Assembly (NCBI RefSeq): GCF_022605165.1
Contig: NC_063069.1
Location: 434,001-498,000 of the forward strand
Reading direction: 5' to 3'
Source of the DNA: Purpureocillium takamizusanense
Taxonomy: Eukaryota > Ascomycota > Sordariomycetes > Hypocreales > Ophiocordycipitaceae
Length of the DNA: 64,000 nucleotides
This document shows positions 46,654 to 57,425 of this stretch, piece by piece (position 1 is the stretch's first letter; the number at the start of each line of letters is the position of its first letter). The translations under genes were made by a program, and so were the position numbers. The notes below the pieces were generated by a model. The model had not been told where the DNA came from. It searched no databases and saw nothing but the letters and a program-made list of their open reading frames with translations.

Positions 46654-47345
46654 GTCGCACAGGGAGGAGGTCGCAGTGAGTGCAGGTTGTTGGTCTCCTA
46701 GGCGAGAGAGGCATCTTCAACGATCAAATTGGCAGGCAAGCCATCGGAGGAGACATTTATACCAAATCGCCTTCTGCTGCTGCTTGCCCCGCGTTCCTCC
46801 ATCACAGACTTATTTGGTCCTCGATTAGCCGGCAGGATGGGCGGCGCACCATGGGCGTATGTCAGGCTGAAGCACGTCAAGTTGTCACAAGAACAGGGTC
46901 TCAATTTCGCCATCGTCGTTGCGACGGCTCGCCATTGTGTCAAGAGGACTAGACGGCATCGCCAATGCGTCTAGCTTTGAGCCATGGCTTGACTAAACTG
47001 CAAGTGAATGGCCCCGTAGCCGACGCGCCCGAGCCGACGGCACCGAAGGTTAGCGATGGCCCCGGATCGGCAGCCTGGTAGCGGGCTCAATGAGCCTCGG
47101 CCGGGGTTCATGATCTGGAGTAGTAGCTGTCGCTTGGTTTGTGTCCGCCTATTCTGTGGAGTTGGCGCTGCCAACATTACGCAGAGGGTAACACGGGCAT
47201 CCCACGGAAGAATCACAAACTAGGGCGCAGCCGCCGTACATAGTGCCACGAGTGACACAGCTTAGATTCACGGTATATATACAAGCACCATGTGTACAAT
47301 AATGCCAGGCTAGTCGTCCAGCGTTACGCGCCTCGGTCCCGCCCC
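46654..47345. other. Intergenic, no gene seen
   Basis: Upstream region of the GH79 gene and 3' flank of CMR1. Frames are short and unremarkable. Confidence 0.5.
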
Positions 47346-48938
47346 TCAGGTCCACAGACACAGTTTTCCACTCCCGTTACCGCCCGCCACCCAGTCCATG
47401 GTCGGGTGGAAGTGAGCGACGGCCGGCACAGCGGTGATGTTGTCGCCGTCCAGCTGCGCCAGCTGGCTGCCATCCGATGCAAACACGTCGACGAAACGGT
47501 TCATGTTGGCGATGACGAATTTCTGAATGCCGTCGCGGGGGCGCTTCTGCCATTGGGGCTTCAGGATCGTAACCCAACGCCCTGTCTGGTTGTTATGCCG
47601 TACTGTGTAAGCTGGCTCCATGGCCTTTGGTGAAATGTCCTGACCCGGCTTCCAGCTCGACGCGGATGAAAAGTCGTAAATCTTGACAGTATCGTCGTAA
47701 GAGGAAGTTGCAACTTGGCCGCCGGCGCTCCAGGACGCATGCGATACCGAGAGGCGCGACTCGTGCTCGCCCAGCAGGGAAGGGTGTCGCATATCACCCT
47801 TGCCCTCAATTTTCCTCAAGTCCCAGACCTTCATGGTCCTGTCCAGAGACGCCGTGGCAAGAAGATGAGGCTGCAACGGATGCAGGGAGAAGCCCCCAAT
47901 CTTCTGTTCTGACAGCTGCCAGATCTCATGGCTTCCGGGGGCTCTCACATCGTAACGACCAACACCGCCCTCAAGGGTAGAGAAATAAAGGACGTTTGGC
48001 TCAGACACGGCCATATCCAGGGCCGAGATCGGGAGGTCTTCGTTTTCATCGGCCGGGGCAAATATTTGCGTCGACAGGCCCTTCTCAAGGTCCATTTTGC
48101 GTATTGAGGAGTCGTATGACGATGTGTAGACGCCATTGGCGTCAGTAGGCGAGAAAACGAAGGATGTAATTGTGCGCGCGTGCGTTTTGAAGGCTGATAT
48201 GACCGGATCGGGGATGTCGGCGTCCTCGTCCTCGTCGTCGACCTCGGGCGCGGTCTGAGAACCATCAAAGACGCCCATGGCACCCTCCTTATCGCCAGCA
48301 AAGACGATGGGCTTATCCTCGCTGGGATGGAAGCCAAGGGCGTATACTCGCTGTGGAGTGATTTTGATGTCTTGTGACCATTAGAGGAGCCGACACAGGA
48401 TGCGGGTGGTGCAACACATACCATTAGGAACCCAATGCTCGTATAACTTCAAGCCCCCCATGCGGAGCCGCAGATCCTTGAGGTTCTGGTCCGTCGTTTC
48501 CTTGACGTCGTCCTCCGTGAATGTCCGGACACCAGGCTCGGCGCCGCGCACGATGCCCTTTAGTCCGTCGACGCCGCTGCCCCATTTTCTGCCCTCTACC
48601 ACAATATCGCCCAGATTCAAATCGCTGCTCACGCGCATCTTCTTGGCCTTTGCATTCTGGGCCTCATGTTCGGCTTCTACCTCGAACTTTCGCTTCAACG
48701 TGTCCACGTCGGCGTCTTTTCCGGCGAGGCGGGAGCTTGTGCGGGTAGGCCGCGTAGGCTCGCGTTTGATGGGTTCGCTGTGTCGCTTCTTTCGCGGTGC
48801 GGGCTTCGTCGGCTTTTTATCGGGGATAATCTTTTTTGCAGTCGTCGAAATATCCGTGAGTATTGCGCGGTTGGCGGCGATATTCTCGAGGCGCTTGCGC
48901 TCGAAGGCGCTCATGCCCTCCTCCTTCTTGACGGGCAT
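47346..48938 (-). CDS. CMR1: WD40 DNA damage-binding protein CMR1 (WDR76 family)
   Basis: A nuclear WD-repeat protein linked to DNA damage and replication stress responses. Exons 48938-48422 and 48370-47346, 513 residues, the usual length. The N-terminus is basic with the conserved MSAFERKRLENIAANRAILTD start and a nuclear-localising KKPTKPAPRKKRH stretch, then SSRLAG and DLNLGDIVV. The seven-bladed propeller follows: ERVYAL-type QRVYALGFHPSEDKPIVFAG, DPVISAFKTHARTITSFVFS, YTSSYDSSIRKMDLEKG, LLATASLDRTMKVWDLRKI, VATSSYDDTVKIYDF, ending in SGKLCLWT. The single 51-nt intron rebuilds WVPNDIKITPQR. It diverges from the Mtf2-like gene across 483 bp. Confidence 0.95.
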
Positions 48939-49421
48939 TGTGGCGTGACGGGCGGATTGTGTGTGAAGGGGAGCACAATAACTGAACAGGGAAAGATTGG
49001 AGCGAACCAAGAAAGTGCGGCACTCGAAGCAAATAACAAGCTGATAGGAGCGCGCGGTGCGGTGCGGTGCCAGGTGGCGGCAGAAGCGAGAGGCTGTTGA
49101 CAGCTGCCCGTCGAGCGGAAGGAGACGCGCCCTTCAAGGAAGTCAATTAACGCCAGTGCCGGGCTGACGCGACCAGCGGGAGTGAAGGCGCGCGAGGTCA
49201 CGCGCTGGGGCGGGTTTCGCGTTGATGGTTGCCGAGCATTAGCCGCCGCCCCTAACTGAGATTCCGCTGCTGAACAATGTGCATTGGTTTTTTTCCCGAT
49301 GCCTGCAATTGCCGGGTTGGGATGATGCTTCATCCTTTCCCCATGGATTTCTGCCGTCCATTGCGACACACACACCAATTTGGTTGACGCATCTGCCGCA
49401 CAGCGCGCGGCACGCTGCACC
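48939..49421. promoter_or_regulatory. Shared divergent promoter, CMR1 / Mtf2-like
   Basis: A 483-bp region between the two ATGs, with no TATA box seen at either side, as is common for housekeeping genes. Both genes are likely expressed from it. Confidence 0.5.
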
Positions 49422-50729
49422 ATGTCGTCGACCTTGCTGCCCTTTCTCTACCAGACACGCACGCTGTGCCGTGCCGTATCCGCGCGGCCGCTGCTTTTTG
49501 GCGCCGCCGTTCGACAGGCGACATCGGTCAGACGCGGACGAGCGCCCAAGGACGACAATTCAATCCCGTTCGAATGGGACAACGAGCTACAGGAGGAGCT
49601 TGGAAACGCTCCGGGTCATGCCTCGACCATCACGACCTCCGAAGCCGAGGTCTTCAAGAGCATATTCGACGAGATCGCCCAGGGTCGGATGCCTGCGTCC
49701 AGGAAACGCCCGTCCCCCGATGCCTCCTCCCCCAGCCAAACATGGGCGGCGGCGGCGGCGGCGGCGGCGGCGGCACAACAAGGCTACAACCTCGATCCCG
49801 TAAACGGCATGGCACGATCGATTGTCGAACAAGCCCGCGTCACCGAGTTTCGCGACAAGTTCCTCCGCCGCTATCCGCAGTCCCTGCGCAACGCTGCCCA
49901 GGTCGCGCTCGGTCTCTACGAGCTAGAACCCGGCGGCGCCTCCGAATCGAGTCGCATGCTGGAGCTAGATCAGGCCAACGAGGCCAAGTTGCAGGAGCGC
50001 GTCCGCTACGATCGCATCCGAGTTGAGGAGCGAGAGCGGGTGGACGCCTTGATGCGCGATTGCGAGACTGATGCCGAGCTTTGGCACGTCATGGAGCGCG
50101 AGGTCTTTTCACTGCCCGAGAGGCTGGGCATCACGCAGGCAGCCTCTTCTACCGAGGCAGTCGCTTCCAAGAAAAAAACCAAGGGCAAGGTAACCAAGGC
50201 CGGCGCCGCAAAGCGAAAGGACTCCTCCTCCTCCTCCTCCGCCGCCGCCGCTCTCACGGCGCAGCAGCAGGACGACCAGAAGCGCATCATGGACGTCCAC
50301 GGTCCGCTGTATCCGCATTTCCTCAGCCGCGGACTCGCCCTACTCGACACGGCCTTTGCGCGCCCCTCGCTGCGCGCCTTTGAGATCCTGCCCCGGGTCA
50401 AGGCGCTGGGCCTGCCCTCGTACGTGCTCGGCGTGTCGGCGCCCTTTTATGCGCGCCTCGCCCGCATGCACTGGGACCACTTCGGCGACGCCGCCGCCGC
50501 GCTCGACGTGCTGCACGAGATGGCTGCCGCTCAGCTGTACGCGGACGAGGCCGTCGCCGAGCTGCTCGTCCGTATCCGCAATCACCTCCACGGTTGCACC
50601 TGGGGAGCGCAAGGGCCCTTTGTTGCGGCCGTCATGGAGGCGCCGCCCTATGATGGCGCGCTGACCCAACGGCTCGAGGAGATGGAGCGGTACGCGCTGG
50701 GGTCTACGGGCCAGCCTGACGCCGTTTAG
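49422..50729 (+). CDS. Mitochondrial Mtf2-like protein (COX1 mRNA maturation type)
   Basis: Single exon, 435 residues. An Arg/Ser-rich N-terminus without acids (MSSTLLPFLYQTRTLCRAVS) suggests mitochondrial import. The central and C-terminal parts fit the Mtf2/Nam1 C-terminal domain of fungi: a helical pair EFRDKFLRRYPQSLRNAAQ, ELWHVMEREVFSLPERLG, HGPLYPHFLSRGLALLDTAF and RIRNHLHGCTWGAQGPFVAA. In yeast, the relative helps maturation and translation of mitochondrial transcripts. Low-complexity insertions occur: an Ala run near residue 110 and Lys/Ser runs near residues 250-280. Family assignment is from remembered pattern only. Confidence 0.6.
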   Translation: MSSTLLPFLYQTRTLCRAVSARPLLFGAAVRQATSVRRGRAPKDDNSIPFEWDNELQEELGNAPGHASTITTSEAEVFKSIFDEIAQGRMPASRKRPSPDASSPSQTWAAAAAAAAAAQQGYNLDPVNGMARSIVEQARVTEFRDKFLRRYPQSLRNAAQVALGLYELEPGGASESSRMLELDQANEAKLQERVRYDRIRVEERERVDALMRDCETDAELWHVMEREVFSLPERLGITQAASSTEAVASKKKTKGKVTKAGAAKRKDSSSSSSAAAALTAQQQDDQKRIMDVHGPLYPHFLSRGLALLDTAFARPSLRAFEILPRVKALGLPSYVLGVSAPFYARLARMHWDHFGDAAAALDVLHEMAAAQLYADEAVAELLVRIRNHLHGCTWGAQGPFVAAVMEAPPYDGALTQRLEEMERYALGSTGQPDAV

Positions 50730-50946
50730 ATATGCGCGGTTTCGAGACGTGTCGCCTCCGAACGTTGATCAAACAGAACCTGTATATGTGTATGTACTCC
50801 AAGCTAATGCATAATTGAGAGTGCAAGGGGCTACACCAACGCCAACGCCGCTCATCTGGCGATATCGTCTCTCTCATCCGTGCTCTAGTCGCTGCCATGA
50901 AATTGCCCGCTTCGCGCCATATCTACGCAACTACCATTTTGCCGCT

Positions 50947-51774
50947 TCATGCCTTGTTAGTCCCGTTGACGCTGTTGGCCCCGTTCACGTCCTTCGTGTC
51001 TCCGGTCCCGCCGCCGTCTGCCTCGCCGCCAAGCTCGCGTCCATACACAATGGCATCCACCTTCCTCCCCGGATAGCTCTTCAACCGCCCGCAGCCCTTG
51101 ACGCGGCCAATGCGCTCAAAGCCCAGCGCGTCCCAGATGCGGCACGAAGCCACGTTGGTCTCGTACACGAGGTTGAAGACGGAGTACTCGTAGCCCAGCC
51201 GCGGCGCCCAGTCGACGTAGCTCTCGCCCAGCAGCCGGCCCACGCCGCGCCCGCGCGCCGACGGCGCCACGAGGAAGCCGGCGTTGCAGACGTGGCTGCT
51301 GCGCCCGGGGTAGTTTGGCTTGACGTAGTAGCTGCCGAGACACACGGACGCCCAGTCCGTGTCCTCGCGCCACAGCGGCGGCAGCAGTGCGTCAGCAGCA
51401 CCAGCATCAGCATCAGCAACGACAGCAGAAGTACCGGCGGCCGTCGTTTCCGCGTCGCTGAGGAGCATCACGGCCGCAAAGTTCTGGAACCAGTAGGCGG
51501 CGAACTTGTCGAACGGCAGGGGCTCGACCACGGGGTACGTGTCGCCGGCTTCGATCTCGGCGTTGAAGAGGTCGCAGAGGAAGCGCAGCAGCGACGCGGG
51601 GACGTCGTCCTGCGAGGTGAAGGGCATGATGGTCGCCGCTGTGGCGCCGTCGCGGAGCGTGACGGTTCGAGGGGAGATGCCGGGCGGGAGCGCCGGCTCC
51701 GGCATGGAGGGCGGCGGCGGCGTCGGCCAGCGCTGTATCGGCGCAGATGCAGGGTCGTCGATCATTGCAGGCAT
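50947..51774 (-). CDS. GNAT acetyltransferase, Mpr1-like
   Basis: 275 residues from the ATG at 51774 (51765 is an alternative; the longer frame to 51888 has an unlikely leader). Single exon. The GNAT core is clear: SVCLGSYYVKPNYPGRSSHV, NAGFLVAPSARGRGVGRLLG (acetyl-CoA loop RGRGVG), WAPRLGYEYSVFNLVYETN, and IWDALGFERIGRVKGCGRLK, then VDAIVYGREL. This wording matches the Mpr1 group, which N-acetylates azetidine-2-carboxylate and related proline-type metabolites and protects against oxidative stress in yeast. The substrate here is not proven. The N-terminus is Pro-rich and the C-terminus Gly/Asn-rich, both probably disordered. Confidence 0.75.
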   Translation of the reverse strand: MPAMIDDPASAPIQRWPTPPPPSMPEPALPPGISPRTVTLRDGATAATIMPFTSQDDVPASLLRFLCDLFNAEIEAGDTYPVVEPLPFDKFAAYWFQNFAAVMLLSDAETTAAGTSAVVADADAGAADALLPPLWREDTDWASVCLGSYYVKPNYPGRSSHVCNAGFLVAPSARGRGVGRLLGESYVDWAPRLGYEYSVFNLVYETNVASCRIWDALGFERIGRVKGCGRLKSYPGRKVDAIVYGRELGGEADGGGTGDTKDVNGANSVNGTNKA

Positions 51775-52581
51775 CGCGTGGGCTTGTGATGAGCGAACGC
51801 CTCCCCCGCCTGGTGCCGTCTTTAACAACCAAGATATCTCAAATAGTGATCTGATCGCCCGGTTTAGAGCTCGCGAGTTCGGTAACAAGAAAAGTAACGC
51901 AACGTTGAACAGGCCGCCAACCCGTCAACCCCAACAAACGAGCCGTACTGGCGCCAATACCTTTTATCTTGTTCATGCTGGGCAGCGTCGCACAGCGGCA
52001 CCGGCAGAAGCGTCGAGAACAGAGTCCATCGTCAAAAGGGCGCGGGCAGGGCGTCGCCAAGTGGGACTCCCGTCTCCGTTATCGCTCCGGCCAAGACGCG
52101 GCGGCGCCTAACATGCGTGGGTGTGCCTTTCTTGGTAGACAACTATTTGATTCGTAGACTGTTGCACACACTTTCCCCATTTATCGGTTAGTAACGACAG
52201 CAAGCTGGCTGGCGCTGCGTCGGTGTGGTTTATTATCGGTGTTGGCGATATGTCTCCACGCACTTACACGGGAACGAATGTGGACCAGAGCGTGCGTACG
52301 CAAGGGCACTGCTTTGAGCCTTATTGCTTTTCCGTTCTGATAGGGTAACTCTCTGTCTTGACGAGACCTGGCCAGGTTTATCGTGGGACTTCATGCTTTT
52401 CGCTATATACATCTCACCAAGTGACAAGCTCAACAGACGAAATGTCCAACCCGCAACTGCCCCCTATCTCTGATGATGATGATCTCCGATCGGCCCCGCC
52501 ATACACAACCTAGAAACGTGTCAATACCACCGTCTCGCTAAAGAACGACGACGACGAGCGTGTTAGCTGGCTGTCAGCCCA
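51775..52581. other. Intergenic, no gene seen
   Basis: Promoter of the acetyltransferase on the left and 3' flank of the protease-like gene on the right. No features stand out. Confidence 0.5.
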
Positions 52582-55203
52582 TCACTTTTCATTGCGAGTC
52601 CTCCGGCGTGTTGTCCCTTTGGGATGGTGCCGGTCCCGTCGTTCCTCCGGATACATTTCACCTCTAGGCGGCGTGGCCGTAGGGGGGCCGAACGTTATAT
52701 CTCGGGGCATCGGAGGCCTTTCGCTCTTTTCCTTGGCCCTTAGAAACGTCTCCTTATCAATTATGCGGTATTCCCAGAGGTGATCCAGTAGGAGAAAATC
52801 TGGCCGGATATCCGCGGCCGTCGTCTCCTTATTAAGGTGATCCGCGATATGATACATGCGCTCGCGAAAGACACGCGACCTGTCCTCACGGAGACTCGTT
52901 TTGGCGACGAACCTCGCGCTGCAGAACCAACAGCAGCTTTGGTGCGGGAACCGACAGCCCAGGTGGTCGTCGGCGATGTGTTGTATCCATAGCTCGACCT
53001 GGTCAAAGGCGAACTCCATGGAGCAGTTTGAGAGACCGCGAAACTCGCAAGGGAAGCTCCTGAGAAACTCATCCCCGCCTGGCTTTGGCGCCGCTACATT
53101 CAACTCTGACCACGACTGGGACCTCGCTTGCGAGGGTACTGTAACCTCTAGGCGCGGCTGCCGTTGCACCATAGGTCCTCCACGAGGTGCGGTCGACATG
53201 GAGTATACCGATCGGTCATCAAAGTTATCAACGGTAGTCGTGCGGTGTGTGGCATGGCTTTCCCGATTCGAAATTCCCTTGCCGACGTGCACATGCGATG
53301 GAATATCCAGCGGGTCCATCGCTATCATCTGCCTACATGTAGCATAGAGGGGTTCGTCGATGCCTACGGGAGGAGTTACCAATCCGTCCCGCAGCTGATT
53401 GGCGTTGTTGATGATGATGGCGGCGTCGGCCAGCCCAGGCGCCCCGGTGGCGGCTGTGGGAGCCTGGCTAGTTGTCGGGATCTCGTGGTACAGGCGGCGG
53501 ACCGTATCACCTGCCCCAATGTCCGAATCTACATGACTGTCGCCCTGATTGGGTGCAGTCATTGTGGTATAGATTGTTGTAGGTGGTGGCGCTTGTTGCA
53601 TCATATGAGTAGGGAGATTAGACAGAATATCCTTGAAAACATCCTTGGCCGGCACAATCATCGCCACCCTGGTGCTTGCGCTTCCACCAACAATGTGTCC
53701 GAAGAGCTTCCCTGTTTGTGCGTCGCATATCCAACTCCCACAGTCACCTGCGGCTAATGGCTGGTCCAGTGTGGCGACGAATACCTCCTGGAACAATGTC
53801 GAGCGTGGCATGCGAGAGTATAAGGGAGAACCATGAAGTACTCCAGTCGTCCGCCCAGAACTTGCGGTGAGCACCTGCACCTTCGTTTCTCGGGGGACAT
53901 GTTCAACAAAGGATAAGTTGGCATCCAGTTGAACAAAGAAAGGATTTTTCAGAGACAAACGGCGTTTCATAAACGGCGCCGCATCAGGTAAGAAGTTGGG
54001 GTTCATGCGCACGAGGCAGTAGTCCAAGGTTCTGGAGGATAAGACAGCTTTCCCGATCTCGAGTAGGGCGTTTCCGTCCGTCCGAGGTTTCGCAACAGTT
54101 GATGGATGCCTCCATGCCGCGAGTATATCTTGCCCTGGCGGCGGACGCTTCAAGGTTGTTTCTGGTTGGTTGCTGTCAGTACCTGATGTTTCAGCGTCTG
54201 ACATATTCGCCATATCATGATCGAACATTGAGACTTCTGGGCTCTCGCTGCCATGACTTGTGGCGTCGACCAATTCTTCATCCTCGTTGAAACCCTCAGT
54301 ATCTTCGAGCCCCGTGATCTCACACTCCGAATCGTCGTCTGACTCGGTAGCACATTGGTATGTGGCAGAGGTCTGCGTTGGACCTTCCCCGGGAAGAAGG
54401 TGATTGACTGTGAGGACCATCAAGCTATCATTTATAGCGACGACTCCTCCGGCCGTTGCAGAATTCATGACGCTGTTTTCGGACCAGGCAAACAGGGCGG
54501 ACCCGGCGGGGCTGCGTGTTGCGCGAGAGTATATCGTAGCGGAAGCCAGACTTGCAGCGATCGGTTGGACGTGCTTTTGTGATGGGCCTGCTATGCTTTG
54601 TGCGGTACTCCAAGAACGATTTTTTGTGTCCATCATCTGTCGAAAGTCTTTGAATTCAGCAACAAGCGGGCAGTTGCCAATTTCGAAATCTCGATGGTCT
54701 TGTAAGATCCCGCTCTCCTTGACCAGCTTGAATGCTTCTCTTCGGACCGATTTGTCCTCCGAGGCGAACATTATAGTAGGCTTTGTTCGCTGCATTGATC
54801 GCCCTACCATGAACAGCGACAAGTTGACGATGCTGTCAGATTCATGCAGCCTTTCGCTATTCTCTCTCAAGTAGGTGATAATCTTCGGCTGGATGAGTTG
54901 GGTAAACTCGACCCGTGCGGGGCCCGTTGCCTCCCAACAGTGAATCCGTCCTCGTAACGCACCCATATTCAGGGATCCTAAGAAAGAACCCGTCGAATTG
55001 GCAGCAAATGGCCAATTGTGTTGCTTCTGCGTTGTTGGGAAAACACTTTCCATGGTCGATTCAGAATCGATGCGCAAAACATTCACTGTTGGACATCTTC
55101 GGACAGGACAGCGTGGGTGAGTTCCAGCAAATCCGGAGGATAAAACGCTGGCATGTGCAATTTCGCGTCGAAATGGAGAACTACGAAGTATATCCATGGC
55201 CAA
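52582..55203 (-). CDS. Trypsin-like serine protease domain with C-terminal zinc-finger-like region
   Basis: Single-exon gene, 873 residues, no signal peptide, so probably cytosolic or nuclear. A chymotrypsin-fold protease is suggested by three signatures in the correct order: His268 in VLTVNHLLPG, Asp394 in TLDYCLVRMNP and Ser490 in AAGDCGSWICDAQTGKLFGH (the GDxGS motif with a following G.IVGG strand). A long acidic insert (SDDDSECEI...DEDEELVDA, residues 288-312) separates His and Asp. Residues 520-710 are low complexity. Residues 719-761 hold a Cys/His cluster (CEFRGLSNC, HIADDHLGC, CCWFCSARF) like paired C2H2 fingers. The N-terminal 200 residues are unassigned. Similar protease-like domains occur in large fungal non-secreted proteins, but the target and role are unknown. 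It diverges from the next gene. Confidence 0.68.
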   Translation of the reverse strand: MAMDILRSSPFRREIAHASVLSSGFAGTHPRCPVRRCPTVNVLRIDSESTMESVFPTTQKQHNWPFAANSTGSFLGSLNMGALRGRIHCWEATGPARVEFTQLIQPKIITYLRENSERLHESDSIVNLSLFMVGRSMQRTKPTIMFASEDKSVRREAFKLVKESGILQDHRDFEIGNCPLVAEFKDFRQMMDTKNRSWSTAQSIAGPSQKHVQPIAASLASATIYSRATRSPAGSALFAWSENSVMNSATAGGVVAINDSLMVLTVNHLLPGEGPTQTSATYQCATESDDDSECEITGLEDTEGFNEDEELVDATSHGSESPEVSMFDHDMANMSDAETSGTDSNQPETTLKRPPPGQDILAAWRHPSTVAKPRTDGNALLEIGKAVLSSRTLDYCLVRMNPNFLPDAAPFMKRRLSLKNPFFVQLDANLSFVEHVPRETKVQVLTASSGRTTGVLHGSPLYSRMPRSTLFQEVFVATLDQPLAAGDCGSWICDAQTGKLFGHIVGGSASTRVAMIVPAKDVFKDILSNLPTHMMQQAPPPTTIYTTMTAPNQGDSHVDSDIGAGDTVRRLYHEIPTTSQAPTAATGAPGLADAAIIINNANQLRDGLVTPPVGIDEPLYATCRQMIAMDPLDIPSHVHVGKGISNRESHATHRTTTVDNFDDRSVYSMSTAPRGGPMVQRQPRLEVTVPSQARSQSWSELNVAAPKPGGDEFLRSFPCEFRGLSNCSMEFAFDQVELWIQHIADDHLGCRFPHQSCCWFCSARFVAKTSLREDRSRVFRERMYHIADHLNKETTAADIRPDFLLLDHLWEYRIIDKETFLRAKEKSERPPMPRDITFGPPTATPPRGEMYPEERRDRHHPKGTTRRRTRNEK

Positions 55204-55595
55204 TTATCAATTGCCAACACACTGTGGCTAAGGGCATCGTCCAGGGCCGCCGCCCAGGTTCTGTGTCACATTGACGCGGCCACCATTGGGCATCAGTGAC
55301 GAGCTGGGTGCCAGGAATTAGCAAGGCAGATTTGTAGGCTCGATGCTGCAGCTCGCCCTGCCTTCACACACTACCTATATTTTTGTCGGCGCGCAAAGCC
55401 GCATCAACACATTGGGGCTGTGTCCATTCTGCACCCAGGCTCTGCATCGTATGTAGTTGTTGGTAGCCGCTATTGGCTACCGACAACTTCCATGCTTGAC
55501 GGCAACACGCAAGGCAGACACGGTGGACTGGAACAGCGACAAGTATTTACAAACTGCGTGCACTTCTGGTTGGCTTGCAAAGTCGCAACAACACA
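55204..55595. promoter_or_regulatory. Divergent intergenic region, protease / membrane protein
   Basis: 392 bp between two divergent starts. Whether the right-hand gene has an upstream exon here is not resolved. Confidence 0.4.
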
Positions 55596-56694
55596 ATGGA
55601 GCATCAAGAACTCAGGGCGTCGTTGGCAAGCCCGCAAATTAGCATCCCTCTGCGGCATGCTCTCTTGAAAACGCTATGGGGCCGTCCTGCGGACTCTAGG
55701 TTAACATCGACAACGATGACTTCTTATTTTAGTTACTACTCATCGAAATGCCAGGAGTTTCTGACAGACGGAGGCAGGCATGTCTCCGCCAAAACCCATT
55801 CAGATATCATCGAAATCGCCCAAATGATACAGAATGACCTCCCAAGAGAGACGATCCTGCCGTGCACCGGAGATTGGTCTGCAAATGCTCTGGATACTTG
55901 CAGCCTTGGATCAGCGAATGCCGCAATCGATCTATGCGCTTCTCTACTCACCATGATTGATGTTGGTGAGCATGAATTCGGCGTGTCGGGAAGGCATCCA
56001 ATACATTGGACCAAAGGGTGCCTCAGGACCACCCTCAGGGACCAGTTCTCACCTGAGAGGACTCTTGCAGTGGACAATCCCAGGATTGGGAAACTTTTCA
56101 AAGCGGAGAACCTCAGCAAGATTGCTGGGGTCAAGATTAGGTGGACAAACAATCTAGCCAACCACCTCCGCCTCACAGATGACGACAAGGCCGTCTTCAT
56201 CTTTCACCATGCTAGCTTCCTCAAGTTCCAGCAGAGGTAGGTCACATAACTTAAAATTGACCTATACCAACAGAAAGTTAATGGCGCTTAGTCTGACCCA
56301 GCAACTCTTTCCGCCTGGCTTTATCGAGGAAACACTCTACACTCTAGCGCTCCTCTTCCCGCAAAACGACTCGCACACCAGGCGCTGGATCCAGACTCTG
56401 GGATCGCCTTGCCTTGATCAGAATATTAGCAGGTGTGGCAGCCTCCGTGCGCAGGATCGGCGATTCGACCGCTTCTTGTTCTGGCACGACCGGCTCGTTG
56501 TCTTGAAGCAAGTGTTCGACGATTCTAGCCCTCGAACGCTCGCGCAGTGGTGGTGGGATAGACGGAATGGTGTGCAATGGTATACATTCTGGGTCGCAGT
56601 ATTCGTTTTTCTGTTTACGATCTTCTTCGGCATGGTGCAGAGCGTCGAAGGGGCGCTGCAGGTGTACTTTTCATATAAAGCACAGCCAGGCTAG
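55596..56694 (+). CDS. Fungal C-terminally anchored protein of unknown function
   Basis: Exons 55596-56236 and 56274-56694, 353 residues; the 37-nt intron is short but in phase and rebuilds FQQRKLMALSLTQQLFPP. Mostly helical and soluble-looking to residue about 310, then DRRNGVQWYTFWVAVFVFLF and TIFFGMVQSVEGALQVYFSY, one or two membrane-spanning segments near the C-terminus. This WYTFW-type C-terminus recurs in a widely distributed family of uncharacterised filamentous-fungal proteins. No catalytic motif is seen. The N-terminus is uncertain because family members usually start with more residues upstream. Its role may be tied to the divergently read protease-like gene, but only position supports that. 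Confidence 0.65.
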
Positions 56695-57425
56695 TCTCTA
56701 ATGTTATGTCATGGGCTAGCGACTATGCCGCGAGAAAAAGCTCACTGGCTTGAATGAGCGCAAGACATGGAGCGAGTAGCTGAAAGAGCATCCAAGGACC
56801 ATGACCTTGAGCCAGGTTTAGTACTAGAAAACCTAGCTTATTCAGCTGTTATATTTGAGATCAAATGGAACTGCGCTATCTAGCAGCAAGGTCGAAAGGA
56901 ACTCCCATATGCTTGACCTCGACCCGACGCCATTCCTGTGATAGCTCACGCATACGTTTATGCGCAAATTCAACGGTGGCCAGACAGAACTATCACTGCC
57001 CCTGAACCTTTGGAGTCTCCGATTACCCGCAGCGTCATCGCAATATTTAGCGCTACAAGGTTCGGGACAGGACGGGTTCAGGGAACACTACTTTATTTCG
57101 TGGCGCCCCTTTATTTACTAACGTAGTAGTGGTGGTAGTTAACACAGGGAGCGTCTCAATTTAACCGCTGCTAGGCTCAACTCACCGCCATCAATCACGG
57201 TGACAGTGTTGCAGGCAAAGATGGCCGACGATCTTGTCAGCACGAGCATGCGCCAGCGCATCGACAGGCCCTTTTTAATCGGAGATGCATCTGAAGTTGC
57301 ACACACAAAAGGACATACTAATTCGTATGCAACCTCTCCGCATAGCTGCGTGCTTTGTTGTTAAAAGGCGGATCGCCCGCCCTTCAGTCCACTTGCCGTG
57401 TCTCGCCACCAAGACATCCGACGCC
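56695..57425. other. Intergenic, no gene seen
   Basis: Moderately AT-rich, with short broken frames. It includes the promoter of the FAD oxidase. No repeat was identified. Confidence 0.5.

Noticed and set aside
50815..51789. Plus-strand frame of 324 residues opposite the Mpr1-like gene
   Set aside because: Antisense to a clear GNAT gene; its Val/Arg/Ala-rich text is a mirror of the coding strand.
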